DNA of 64,000 bases from contig NZ_WKJK01000012.1 in NCBI RefSeq assembly GCF_009674535.1, forward strand, positions 167,069-231,068, in the 5' to 3' direction. Under the pieces are notes generated by a model that saw nothing but the letters and a program-made list of their open reading frames with translations, was not told the origin of the DNA and made no database searches. Positions 28,506 to 37,100 of this stretch are shown here, piece after piece (positions within the stretch are counted from its first letter, which is position 1; each line of letters begins with the position of its first letter). The DNA is from Duganella guangzhouensis (GTDB lineage Bacteria > Pseudomonadota > Gammaproteobacteria > Burkholderiales > Burkholderiaceae_D). Both the position numbers and the translations under genes were made by a program.

Positions 28506-28522
28506 TGTTTCCCCCGGCTTTA

Positions 28523-28915
28523 TTATTCTGTCGCGACAGCGCCGCCGGTGTGCTCGCGCACCGCGGTCAGCAGGCTGTCTTTGGTAAAAGGTTTGGTCAG
28601 GTAGGCGACGGCGCCCACCATGCTGCCGCGCGCGCGGTCGAACAGGCCGTCCTTGGAGGACAGCATCAGGACCGGCGTGGCGTGGAATTTGGCGCTTTTT
28701 TTAATCAGCGCGCAGGTCTGGTAGCCGTCCAGGCGCGGCATCAGGATGTCGCAGAAGACCAGCGCCGGATGATGGTCGTTGATCTTGGCCAGCGCATCGA
28801 AGCCGTCTTCGGCCAGCACCACCTGGTAGCCGGCCTGGGTCAGGAAGATCTCGGCGGAGCGACGAATCGTGCTGCTGTCGTCGATCACCATGATTTTCAG
28901 GGGCGTAGAGGTCAT
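28523..28915 (-). CDS. pilG: Response regulator PilG
   Basis: 130 residues, single receiver domain: IMVIDDSSTIRRSAE at the N-terminus, phospho-Asp in LVFCDILMPRLDG, switch Lys in AYLTKPFTKDS. PilG promotes pilus extension and cAMP signalling in Pseudomonas. First Chp gene; 55 bases separate it from rubredoxin upstream, and I see no strong terminator there, so the two may share a transcript. Confidence 0.93.
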   Translation of the reverse strand: MTSTPLKIMVIDDSSTIRRSAEIFLTQAGYQVVLAEDGFDALAKINDHHPALVFCDILMPRLDGYQTCALIKKSAKFHATPVLMLSSKDGLFDRARGSMVGAVAYLTKPFTKDSLLTAVREHTGGAVATE

Positions 28916-28970
28916 ATTGGATTCGCTAAGATGAGACTACACCATAGCATAGGGCGGCCATGCCCGGGAT

Positions 28971-29162
28971 TCAGATGGCGACCATCTCGAAATCGTCCTT
29001 GCGGGCGCCGCATTCCGGGCAGCTCCAGTTCATCGGCACGTCGGCCCAACGGGTGCCGGGGGCGATGCCTTCGTCCGGCAGGCCGGCTTCCTCATCGTAG
29101 ATCCAGCCGCAGATCAGGCACATCCAGGTCTGGAACTCCTGCGTTGTTTCGTTGCTACTCAC
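28971..29162 (-). CDS. Rubredoxin
   Basis: 63 residues. Two iron-binding CxxC knuckles, CLICGW and CPECGA, hold one Fe in a [Fe(SCys)4] site, with the usual WIYDEEAGLPDEGIAPGTRW between. The nine-residue N-terminal extension before the core is ordinary. It is a small cytoplasmic electron carrier; the partner is unknown. It is divergent from the ThiD-like gene with 56 bases between the start codons. Confidence 0.95.
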   Translation of the reverse strand: MSSNETTQEFQTWMCLICGWIYDEEAGLPDEGIAPGTRWADVPMNWSCPECGARKDDFEMVAI

Positions 29163-29218
29163 GTTATGCCACCCTCAATCAAGTAAAATGCCGAATTAGA
29201 TATCTTAATCTACCCGCC

Positions 29219-30067
29219 GTGCAAAACCAAACTTCTCCTCTCATTCTCAGTTTTGGCGCCGCCGACCCGGCCGGCGCCTGCGGTGTCCAGGCCGACCTGG
29301 CAGCTTTTTCCGCCCTCTCCTGCACCGGGCTGGCGGTCACCACGGCGTTGCTGATCGGCGACAGTGCCGGCGTCGAAGACGCCCAGGACATCGATCCTGA
29401 CTGGGTGGCCGACCAGGCCCGCGTGCTGCTGGAAGACATGACCATGGCCGCCTTCAAGGTGGGCGCCATCACCAATGTCGAACAGGTGGCGGCGGTGGCC
29501 GAGATTTTGTCCGACTATCCGGACGCGCCGCTGATCCTCGATCCTTTCAGCTCACGTCTGCCGGCACCGGCCGACGACGACGCCGACGAGCTGCTGACCG
29601 CGATCCGCCAGCTGCTGGTGCCGCAGGCCACGTTGCTGATGCTGTCGCAGGTGGAGCTGGGCCGGCTGGCCGAAACCTGGCGCGAAGCCGGCGAACAGGG
29701 TGAAGCCGGCGAGGTCGATACGCTGATCTCGGACGTCGAACATCTGCTGGCCCTGGGCTGCGAATTCGTGCTGCTGACCGGCACTGCGGGCAGCAACTCC
29801 AATTCGCTGGCCAACACGCTGTACGGCGCCGATGGTGTCATCAGCCACGACGCCTGGCAGCATCTGACCGGGCCATTCATCGGCGCCGGCGGCACGCTGT
29901 CGGCGGCGCTGACCGCCTTCATGGCGCGCGGCGCCGAGGTGCCGGAAGCAGTGGCGGCCGCGCAGGAGTACACTGTGGGCGCGCTGGCCCATGCCCAGCG
30001 CTACGGCATGGGCAAGTTCGTGCCGAACCGATTTTTCCATCTGCAGTCCGCTGAAGACATGCAGTGA
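29219..30067 (+). CDS. thiD: Divergent ThiD-like hydroxymethylpyrimidine (phosphate) kinase
   Basis: 282 residues from a GTG placed just ahead of the conserved strand (LILSFGAADPAG). The ribokinase-like fold with ACGVQADLAAF and AAFKVGAI matches ThiD/PdxK proteins, which phosphorylate HMP or HMP-phosphate for thiamine synthesis. The usual GTGC active-site loop is GAGG (about residues 222-225), so the conserved cysteine is Gly. I keep the family name but treat the substrate as open. It precedes hemL by 22 bases. No TPP riboswitch is seen in the 56-base upstream gap, so thiamine control is not evident. Confidence 0.75.
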   Translation: MQNQTSPLILSFGAADPAGACGVQADLAAFSALSCTGLAVTTALLIGDSAGVEDAQDIDPDWVADQARVLLEDMTMAAFKVGAITNVEQVAAVAEILSDYPDAPLILDPFSSRLPAPADDDADELLTAIRQLLVPQATLLMLSQVELGRLAETWREAGEQGEAGEVDTLISDVEHLLALGCEFVLLTGTAGSNSNSLANTLYGADGVISHDAWQHLTGPFIGAGGTLSAALTAFMARGAEVPEAVAAAQEYTVGALAHAQRYGMGKFVPNRFFHLQSAEDMQ

Positions 30068-30089
30068 GCAAGCTAAGAAAGATGCCATC

Positions 30090-31376
30090 ATGACTACGAT
30101 TTCCAAGAACGACCAGCTGTTTGAACGCGCCCAGAAAACCACCCCGGGCGGCGTCAACTCGCCGGTGCGCGCCTTCCGTTCGGTGGGCGGCACGCCGCGC
30201 TTCATCACCCGCGCCGAAGGCCCGTACTTCTGGGACGCGGACGGCAAGCGCTATATCGATTACATCGGTTCCTGGGGCCCGGCGATTGTCGGACACGCCC
30301 ATCCCGAGGTGGTGAAGGCGGTGCAGGAAGCGGCCACGCGTGGCCTGTCGTTCGGCGCGCCGACCGAAGGCGAAATCGAGATGGCCGAAGAAATCGTGCG
30401 CCTGGTGCCGTCGCTGGAGCAGGTGCGGCTGGTGTCGTCCGGCACCGAGGCCACCATGAGCGCGCTGCGCCTGGCGCGCGGCGCCACTGGCCGCGACAAG
30501 ATCGTCAAATTCGAAGGCTGCTACCACGGCCACGCCGATTCGCTGCTGGTCAAAGCCGGCAGCGGCCTGCTGACCTTCGGTAATCCGACTTCGGCCGGCG
30601 TGCCGGAGGACTTCGTCAAGCACACGCTGGTCCTCGACTACAACAACGTGCAGCAGATTGAAGAAGCATTCGCCAACTTCGGTGACGAAATCGCCTGCGT
30701 GATCGTGGAGCCGGTGGCCGGCAATATGAACCTGATCAAAGCCAGCGTGCCGTTCCTGCAAGCGCTGCGCGAGCTGTGCACCAAGCATGGCGCGCTGCTG
30801 ATTTTCGACGAAGTGATGTGCGGCTTCCGCGTGGCGCTGGGCGGCGCGCAGGAACTGTACGGCATCAAGCCGGACCTGACCGCGCTGGGCAAGGTGATCG
30901 GCGGCGGTTTGCCGGTGGCGGCCTTTGGCGGCAGCACCGCGCTGATGAGCAAGATGTCGCCGGTGGGCGCGGTCTACCAGGCTGGCACGCTGTCGGGCAA
31001 TCCGGTAGCGGTGGCGGCCGGCATGACCACGCTGAAGCTGATCCAGCAGCCGGGTTTCTACGACCAGTTGAGCGCGTCGGCGGCGCGACTGGCGGCCGGT
31101 CTGACGGCGGCGGCCAAGGAAGCCCATGTGGCGTTCTGCGCCGATTCGGTGGGCGGCATGTTCGGTCTGTACTTCAGCGTGACACCGCCGAACAACTACG
31201 CCGAGATGATGGCCGGCGACCGCGAGCGCTTCAACAAATTCTTCCACGCCATGCTGGACGAAGGCGTGTACTTCGCACCGGCCGCGTTTGAAGCCGGCTT
31301 CGTCTCGATCCAGCACAGCGACGAAGTGATCGACGAAACCATCGCCGCCGCCCGCCGCGTGTTCGCCAAGCTGTAA
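30090..31376 (+). CDS. hemL: Glutamate-1-semialdehyde 2,1-aminomutase
   Basis: 428 residues, class III PLP aminotransferase fold. It turns glutamate 1-semialdehyde into 5-aminolevulinate, the C5 route to haem. The PLP lysine is Lys268 in LGKVIGGGLP, and the FDEVMCGFR segment holds the pyridine-ring Asp. The N-terminus (KNDQLFERAQKTTPGGVNSP) is typical. Likely co-transcribed with the ThiD-like gene. A hairpin just after the stop probably marks the 3' end. Confidence 0.96.
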   Translation: MTTISKNDQLFERAQKTTPGGVNSPVRAFRSVGGTPRFITRAEGPYFWDADGKRYIDYIGSWGPAIVGHAHPEVVKAVQEAATRGLSFGAPTEGEIEMAEEIVRLVPSLEQVRLVSSGTEATMSALRLARGATGRDKIVKFEGCYHGHADSLLVKAGSGLLTFGNPTSAGVPEDFVKHTLVLDYNNVQQIEEAFANFGDEIACVIVEPVAGNMNLIKASVPFLQALRELCTKHGALLIFDEVMCGFRVALGGAQELYGIKPDLTALGKVIGGGLPVAAFGGSTALMSKMSPVGAVYQAGTLSGNPVAVAAGMTTLKLIQQPGFYDQLSASAARLAAGLTAAAKEAHVAFCADSVGGMFGLYFSVTPPNNYAEMMAGDRERFNKFFHAMLDEGVYFAPAAFEAGFVSIQHSDEVIDETIAAARRVFAKL

Positions 31377-31391
31377 TTTGTAGTACCTCAA

Positions 31392-31415
31392 TATGGCCGG
31401 CATGCGCCGGCCATA
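31392..31415 (+). terminator. Hairpin after hemL, possible terminator
   Basis: A perfect 10-base stem (TATGGCCGGC / GCCGGCCATA) with a 4-base loop begins 15 bases after the hemL stop. There is no T-run, so strong factor-independent termination is not assured. A second perfect stem of 7 bases follows at once (31419-31438). Confidence 0.5.
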
Positions 31416-31425
31416 CTCTGGCGGA

Positions 31426-32364
31426 ATGACCTCCGCCACTCCCCCTGCCCGCTACGACCTGCCCTGGAAAACCGCGCTGACGCACGCGTTCCGGGAGTTC
31501 ATGGATTTCTTTTTCCCCAACATCAGCACCGAGATCGATTGGTCGAAACGGCCACGCTTCCGCGACAAGGAGCTGGCCCGGCTAGGTTTCGGTCAGACGT
31601 CGAACTACTTAGTGGCTGACAAGCTGATCGAAGTTCTTCTACGCGATGGCAGCATGAGCTGGGTGCTAGTGCACGTGGAAATCCAGGCGCAACGCGATCC
31701 TGAACTACCGCGCCGCATTCTCGACTATAACTACACCATCTTCTACGAATACAAACAACCGGTGAGCAGCATGGTGGTGCTCGGGGATGATGATCCCGAC
31801 TGGCGCCCTAACTCTTTCTACAACGAACTGTTTGGAACGAAGATGGGTATTGAGTTCTCCACCACCAAGCTGGCGGACTATGCGGAACGAACTGAGGAAT
31901 TGGCCGCGTCGGACAACCCATTCGCGCTGGTCACGCTGGCCCATCTGCGGACACAACAAGCGCGCCACAATCCGGATCAGCTCCTCGCGGCAAAATGGCA
32001 ACTGACCAAGCTACTGTTCCAACATGGCTGGAACAAGGAGCGCATAATCGTGCTATTCAAAGTGATTAACTGGATGATGGCCCTGCCTGAGCCTCAATTG
32101 CAGCGCTACTGGCAGCAAGTTGGTCAACTGGAAAAGGAGGAAACAATGGAACTCATCCCACTGGAGCAAATGTGGCTCGACCAAGGTCTTGAGAAAGGAC
32201 GCAAGGAAGGCGCCGCCCTCGTGCTAGAGCGTCAACTCACCCACCGCTTTGGGCCGCTGCCGAAAACCATCCAGAAGAAACTAGAGAAGGCCGATGTGGA
32301 ACAGCTCGCGGCCTGGGGCGCCGCTGTACTGGACGCCCAAAAGCTGAAACAGGTGTTTGAATAG
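31426..32364 (+). CDS. Rpn/PD-(D/E)XK nuclease-like protein with DUF4351 C-terminus
   Basis: 312 residues. The N-terminal half is like the Rpn (recombination-promoting, transposase_31-like) nuclease family: FFPNISTEIDW, then LVHVEIQAQRD with the ExQ form of the catalytic motif, then RRILDYNY. The C-terminus (LEKGRKEGAALVLERQLTHR then FGPLP) is the DUF4351 domain. Cellular role is unknown; related Rpn proteins are DNA endonucleases. I use the ATG at 31426, since an earlier one lies inside the hemL hairpin. The start codon sits in the loop of a perfect 7-base hairpin whose 5' arm includes the weak ribosome site. Convergent to the ABC ATPase gene, four bases apart. Confidence 0.8.
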   Translation: MTSATPPARYDLPWKTALTHAFREFMDFFFPNISTEIDWSKRPRFRDKELARLGFGQTSNYLVADKLIEVLLRDGSMSWVLVHVEIQAQRDPELPRRILDYNYTIFYEYKQPVSSMVVLGDDDPDWRPNSFYNELFGTKMGIEFSTTKLADYAERTEELAASDNPFALVTLAHLRTQQARHNPDQLLAAKWQLTKLLFQHGWNKERIIVLFKVINWMMALPEPQLQRYWQQVGQLEKEETMELIPLEQMWLDQGLEKGRKEGAALVLERQLTHRFGPLPKTIQKKLEKADVEQLAAWGAAVLDAQKLKQVFE

Positions 32365-32368
32365 TGCG

Positions 32369-33679
32369 TCAGTCCGCAGCTGGCTGGTCCTCTTCCGGCA
32401 ACTGAATCACGCCGGTGTTGAAGTTGTACTCGAACAGGTCGCCGTAACGGCCCCACTCGATCGCCACCCGCAGCGCGCGCTCGGCCTCTTCCTCGCTCAA
32501 TGTGAAGCGCAGCAGCTTGAGGAACAAATCCTCCGGCAAATCGCCCGACTTGTCCTGCTGCAGACCATGGCAGATGTAAGCGATCAACGGCACATGCTCC
32601 AGTAACTGCTTGCCAAACATCTCCTGCCGCTCGATATTGCTGGCCTTGACGTAGCGCCCACCCAGCTCCGTCATCAGAATGTCGCCGTTGGTCAGATAGG
32701 CAAAGCCCAGCAGCAGCAAGGCATTCAGCACCTCCAGCAACTCGGCGTCGGTCAGCTCGGTCTCTTCAGCGATCTTCGGCAGGTCGGCGCGGCCGTGGAA
32801 CGGCTCCTCGGCCAGCGTCTCCAGAATACCTTCCATGTGCGCGATATCGGCCTGCGGCAGACGGTCGCCCAGCTGCAGCTTGACCTCCTTCTCGCTGATC
32901 AAACCACCGCGACGCGAACTGGCCGTCATCAACTCATACACCTTGTCGATCAGCTGACGCACCTCGTTGCTCTCGGCCTTGCGCGGCTGCGGCAGCGAAA
33001 TCGGCAGCTCGGCGCGCACCCGGCCCGGATCGCTGGCGAAGATCAGCACCCGGTCCGCCATCATCACCGCTTCCTCGATATTGTGCGACACCACCAGAAT
33101 CGCCTTGGTCGGAATCTGCCCCGACTGCCACAGCTCCAGAATCTCTTCGCGCAGACGCTCGCCGGTCAGCACATCCAGCGCCGAAAACGCCTCGTCCATC
33201 AGCAGCACTTCCGGCTCCATCACCAGCGCGCGGGCGATGCCGACCCGTTGACGCATGCCACCCGACAGCTCGCGCGGCAACGCGCCCTCGAAGCCGGACA
33301 AGCCAATCAACTCGATCACTTTCTCGGCACGGCGCGCCCGTTCTTCCGGCGCCATGCCCTGCGCTTCCAGCCCCAGCTCGACGTTCTTCTGCACCGTCAG
33401 CCACGGGAACAGCGCAAACGACTGGAACACCATGCGAATCCCGCGCGCCGTGCCATACAAGGGCATGCCGCGATACAGCACCTGGCCGTCATCGGCCTGG
33501 ATCAGCCCCGCCATGATGCGCAACATGGTCGACTTGCCGGAACCGGACTGGCCCAGCAGCGCCACGATCTCGCCCTCGCGCAGCGTGAAGTCCACGCCTT
33601 CCAGCACCGAGCGCTTGGACCCGTCGGCACCACGGAAGTGCTTGCCGACGGCTTTCAGTTCAACGATAGGAGTACTCAT
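32369..33679 (-). CDS. ABC transporter ATP-binding protein, nitrate/sulfonate/taurine type, with C-terminal AAA-associated domain
   Basis: 436 residues. The ATPase part (to about 260) has Walker A GQSGSGKST, signature LSGGMRQRVGIARAL and Walker B VLLMDEAFSALD. The extra 170-residue C-terminal part matches the AAA-associated module found on some NitT/TauT-type ATPases and is winged-helix-like by appearance; its role is unknown. It follows the double permease by ten bases. No periplasmic binding protein is adjacent. The substrate is not predictable; sulfonate, nitrate or an organic anion are typical of the family. Confidence 0.88.
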   Translation of the reverse strand: MSTPIVELKAVGKHFRGADGSKRSVLEGVDFTLREGEIVALLGQSGSGKSTMLRIMAGLIQADDGQVLYRGMPLYGTARGIRMVFQSFALFPWLTVQKNVELGLEAQGMAPEERARRAEKVIELIGLSGFEGALPRELSGGMRQRVGIARALVMEPEVLLMDEAFSALDVLTGERLREEILELWQSGQIPTKAILVVSHNIEEAVMMADRVLIFASDPGRVRAELPISLPQPRKAESNEVRQLIDKVYELMTASSRRGGLISEKEVKLQLGDRLPQADIAHMEGILETLAEEPFHGRADLPKIAEETELTDAELLEVLNALLLLGFAYLTNGDILMTELGGRYVKASNIERQEMFGKQLLEHVPLIAYICHGLQQDKSGDLPEDLFLKLLRFTLSEEEAERALRVAIEWGRYGDLFEYNFNTGVIQLPEEDQPAAD

Positions 33680-33689
33680 GATTCTGTTC

Positions 33690-35420
33690 CTAGAAATGCA
33701 GCCGGCTTTCGGCCATGGTGTACAAACGGCGCCAGACGAAATGGTTGAAGCCCATGACGAAGATGCACATGATGCCGGTGCCCAGGGCGATGCGCGGGAA
33801 ATCGCCGGTCGCGGTCATTTCGGCGATGTAGCTGCCGATGCCGTGCGCCTTCAGCGTGGTCGGCCCCCAGCTGACCAGCTCGGACACGATGGCGGCGTTC
33901 CACGAGCCGCCCGACGCGGTAATGGCGCCGGTGACAAAGCTGGGGAAGATGGCCGGCAACAGGTAGCGGCGCCACTTCAGCCAGCCGCTCAGGCCGAAAT
34001 TCTTGGCCGCGTGGCGCAGCTCGGTCGGGATGGTCGAGGCGCCGGCGATCACGTTAAACAGCAAATACCACTGGGTGCCCAGGATCATCAGCGGCGACAG
34101 CCAGATGTCCGGGTTCAGGTGGTAGCGCACGATGATGATCACCGCCACCGGGAACACCATATTGGCCGGGAACGCCGCCAGGAACTGCGCCACCGCCTGG
34201 GTGCGCGAGGCCCAGCGCGGATTCATGCCGATCCAGATCCCGACCGGCACCCACACCATGGCCGCCAGCGCCAGCAGCACCACCACCCGCAGCATGGTGT
34301 ACACACCCAGCATCACCACATGGCCCACCTCGCCCCAGCCGACTTCGGTCCGGATGAAATGCACCAGGCTCCACAGCGCATAAAACACCACCGCCGCGAT
34401 CACCGCATCCCACACCCGCTGCGGCACCAGCGACGGCTGGTCCTTGCGGGCGCGGATCGAGGTGCCGTCGTGCGACAGCCGGAACACCGCGATCGAGCGC
34501 GACAACTGATGACCGAACCACTCGACTATCTGCTGGGTGCGCTCGGTGCGGCGCAGCCAGGTCAGCAACCACGACGATTGTGCGGTGTCGCCGCCGGTTT
34601 CCTCGAAGCGGAACTTGTCGGCCCAGGCCAGCAGCGGGCGGAAGAACAGCTGGTCGTAGGCCAGCACCGCGATCAACATCGCAAAGATGGCCCAGCAGAT
34701 CGCGCTCAGGTTGCTCTGCTCGATCGCCAGCGCGATGTAGGAACCCATGCCCGGCAACTTGATATTCTGGTTCGAGACCGAAATCGCTTCCGAGGCCACC
34801 ACGAAGAACCAGCCGCCGGACATCGACATCATCATATTCCACAGCAGGCCGGGCATGGCGAACGGCAGTTGCAAACGCCAGAAGCGCTGCCAGCCGGACA
34901 GCTGGAACACATGCGCCGCTTCCGACAGTTCGGCCGGCACGGTGCGGAAGCCCTGGTAGGCGGAGAACGCCATATTCCAGGCTTGCGAGGTAAAGATGGC
35001 AAAGATCGCCGCGCACTCCACCCCCAGCAGATTGCCGGGAAATAGCGCGATGAAGGCGGTCACGGTGATCGACAGGAAACTCAGGATAGGGATCGATTGC
35101 AGAATGTCGAGCAGCGGCACCAGCACTTTTTCCGCCACCCGGTACTTGGTGGTGAGCGCCGCGAACACGCAGCTGAACACCATCGACGCGCCCAGCGCAA
35201 TGAACATGCGCAGCGTGGTACGCAGCAAATAATACGGCAGGTTGCTCGGGTCGAGCGACAGCGCCAGCGGTTGGCCCACTTCATATGGCCGCACCATCTG
35301 CTGGCTGCCATAGGCCATCAGCACGAACACCGCCAGCACGATGGGCAGCAGCGCCCAATCCCAGCGGTTACCGCCGGCTTCCACCACCTGGCGGGGGAAA
35401 AATTGCCGTTTCTTATTCAT
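33690..35420 (-). CDS. ABC transporter permease with two fused membrane domains
   Basis: 576 residues from the ATG giving MNKKRQFFPRQ; a longer frame adds 26 residues without support. Two copies of the binding-protein-dependent permease domain are fused: one at about residues 70-270, one at about 350-570. The EAA-type cytoplasmic loops look like SEAAHVFQLSGWQRFWRLQ and LRHAAKNFGLSGWLKWRRY. Such a single chain can replace the homodimeric permease of NitT/TauT importers. Transcribed first, ahead of the ATPase gene; the operon has no binding protein, so one may be encoded elsewhere. Confidence 0.87.
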   Translation of the reverse strand: MNKKRQFFPRQVVEAGGNRWDWALLPIVLAVFVLMAYGSQQMVRPYEVGQPLALSLDPSNLPYYLLRTTLRMFIALGASMVFSCVFAALTTKYRVAEKVLVPLLDILQSIPILSFLSITVTAFIALFPGNLLGVECAAIFAIFTSQAWNMAFSAYQGFRTVPAELSEAAHVFQLSGWQRFWRLQLPFAMPGLLWNMMMSMSGGWFFVVASEAISVSNQNIKLPGMGSYIALAIEQSNLSAICWAIFAMLIAVLAYDQLFFRPLLAWADKFRFEETGGDTAQSSWLLTWLRRTERTQQIVEWFGHQLSRSIAVFRLSHDGTSIRARKDQPSLVPQRVWDAVIAAVVFYALWSLVHFIRTEVGWGEVGHVVMLGVYTMLRVVVLLALAAMVWVPVGIWIGMNPRWASRTQAVAQFLAAFPANMVFPVAVIIIVRYHLNPDIWLSPLMILGTQWYLLFNVIAGASTIPTELRHAAKNFGLSGWLKWRRYLLPAIFPSFVTGAITASGGSWNAAIVSELVSWGPTTLKAHGIGSYIAEMTATGDFPRIALGTGIMCIFVMGFNHFVWRRLYTMAESRLHF

Positions 35421-35549
35421 TGTTATTTCTTTCTCAAAGCGACAGGAGGGGTCGCGTGGAGACCAAGGGAGGGAGCTGTGCCACACAGCCCGCGCCATTC
35501 TAATGGATTATTACTTCAAATATATTACGAGCGTGAAAGTTATTTAATA

Positions 35550-35563
35550 TATAATTATCAACC
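35550..35563 (+). promoter_or_regulatory. Possible -10 element placing the start at or near the ATG
   Basis: TATAAT at 35550-35555 ends eight bases before the ATG of the next gene, within an A/T-rich run. A -35 box is weak (TTACGA, 19 bases upstream). No ribosome binding site precedes the ATG. If this -10 is used the mRNA would have almost no leader. Confidence 0.3.
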
Positions 35564-36067
35564 ATGAAACTGATAGCGGAAAAACGATCCCTCAACGACA
35601 AGTATGACGTGTTGCGCTTCGTGCGCAACAACGGCAGTTGCAGCGATGCCCTGATGCCGCGTCAAGGCATTCTGCCGCACGATCTGGTGCATTACGTGGT
35701 GGAATCAGTGCTGCCGCTGCGGCACGGCTTCCTCAGCCTGCTGGCGCGCGGCGCCGAAGTCCAGCACGTGATGGAGCAAGTGCACGATCAGAACAACCCG
35801 CATGTGGCGGTGGAAGCGGTACAGGCCGAGGCCATCGTCGCAGGCTTGCAGGCGCAGCTGTGGAGCGGCGCCTTCGACGAGGCCGCCTTCGTGGCCGGCG
35901 CCGCCGCAGCCTGCAGCGCGCGCGACAAGCCACCCTTCGATTTTGGCCAGCTGGCGCTGGATCTTAAAAGCGCGCTATACGACCGCGCGCTGGCGCTGCA
36001 TCAGCAATGGCAGGCGGCGCCCTACTACAGCACCCTGACGCTGGAATTCAGCCCGCAGCCGGTGTGA
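35564..36067 (+). CDS. Hypothetical protein, no recognised family
   Basis: 167 residues, starting MKLIAEKRSLNDKYDVLRF. I recognise no domain. The protein is soluble by appearance, with a DLVHYVVESVLPLRHGFLSL segment in the first third, an Ala-rich middle (FVAGAAAACSARD) and a C-terminus ending in TLTLEFSPQPV. It stands alone between two minus-strand genes, divergent from the ABC permease (143-base gap) and convergent to corA (18-base gap). Composition is like its neighbours, so it does not look recently acquired. Coding is supported by an uninterrupted frame with third-position GC preference. Confidence 0.6.
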   Translation: MKLIAEKRSLNDKYDVLRFVRNNGSCSDALMPRQGILPHDLVHYVVESVLPLRHGFLSLLARGAEVQHVMEQVHDQNNPHVAVEAVQAEAIVAGLQAQLWSGAFDEAAFVAGAAAACSARDKPPFDFGQLALDLKSALYDRALALHQQWQAAPYYSTLTLEFSPQPV

Positions 36068-36085
36068 TGGCTTGAATTACTTGAT

Positions 36086-37051
36086 TTACTTGAGCCAGCC
36101 GCGGTGGCGGAAGTACAGGAAGGGCGCGATCGCACTGGCCAGCATCAGCCCCAGCGCCAGCGGGTAGCCCAGATCCCACTCCAGTTCCGGCAGCCACTTG
36201 AAGTTCATGCCGTAGATCGACGCGATCAGCGTCGGCGGCAGGAAGGCCACGCTGGCCACCGAGAAGATCTTGATGATCTTATTCTGGTTAATGTTGATGA
36301 AACCGACGGTGGCGTCCATCAGGAAGTTGATCTTGTCGAACAGGAAGGACGTGTGGCCGTCCAGCGATTCGATATCGCGCAGAATCTGGCGCGCTTCCTC
36401 GAACTGCTCGGAATTGAGCAGACGGCCGCGCATCAGGAAGCTGACCGCGCGCCGCGTATCCATCATGTTGCGGCGGATACGGCCGTTCAAGTCTTCCTCG
36501 TGGGCGATGGCGTTCAGCGCGGCGGCCGCGTCCTGATCGGTGAATTCCTTCTGCAGCACGCGGCCGCTGACTTCTTCCAGGTTCTGGTAGATGCCTTCCA
36601 GCGCATCGGCCGAATATTCGGCGTCGGTGGCGTACAGGTCCAGCAGCACGTCCATGTAATCGGCGATCGAACCAGGACGCGAACGGGCGCGCATGCGCAC
36701 CAGGCGGAACACCGGCAGATCATCGGTATGCACCGAGAACAGCATCTTGCGCGCCAGGATGAAAGCCACGGTAACGATGCGCGACGGGCCATCTTCCTCT
36801 TCCAGCAGAAAGTCGGTGCGCAGGTGCAGATCGCCGTTTTCAGCCTCGTAATAGCGGGCCGACGCTTCGATATCCTTGACCTCGTCTTCGCCCGGCAGCG
36901 TGACGCCGTAAATGGCTTTAACCCAGCTGCGTTCGTCGTCCGTCGGATCGGTCAGATCGACCCAGACCGGTTCGACCTTCTCCAGATCGCCGCGCGTGTC
37001 GATGGGCACCTGGTTGAGCCGGCCATTCTGGAGAACGAAAACATTAATCAT
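36086..37051 (-). CDS. corA: Magnesium/cobalt transporter CorA
   Basis: 321 residues. A large N-terminal cytoplasmic alpha/beta and helical funnel precedes two C-terminal membrane helices. The pore signature YGMNF is present after the first helix (VASVAFLPPTLIASI), and the periplasmic loop reads KWLPELEWDLGY. CorA forms a pentameric Mg2+ channel. No Mg-sensing leader is apparent in the 49-base gap upstream. Confidence 0.94.
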   Translation of the reverse strand: MINVFVLQNGRLNQVPIDTRGDLEKVEPVWVDLTDPTDDERSWVKAIYGVTLPGEDEVKDIEASARYYEAENGDLHLRTDFLLEEEDGPSRIVTVAFILARKMLFSVHTDDLPVFRLVRMRARSRPGSIADYMDVLLDLYATDAEYSADALEGIYQNLEEVSGRVLQKEFTDQDAAAALNAIAHEEDLNGRIRRNMMDTRRAVSFLMRGRLLNSEQFEEARQILRDIESLDGHTSFLFDKINFLMDATVGFININQNKIIKIFSVASVAFLPPTLIASIYGMNFKWLPELEWDLGYPLALGLMLASAIAPFLYFRHRGWLK

Positions 37052-37100
37052 GGAGTCACGCGCCTTTGGAAACAGCGCAAGTGTACCCGCAAAGCCTGGT

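Noticed and set aside
29163..29218. Search for a TPP riboswitch ahead of the ThiD-like gene
   Set aside because: The 56-base gap is too short and has no recognisable THI-box sequence.
36068..36085. Possible terminator between the hypothetical gene and corA
   Set aside because: Eighteen bases with no inverted repeat.
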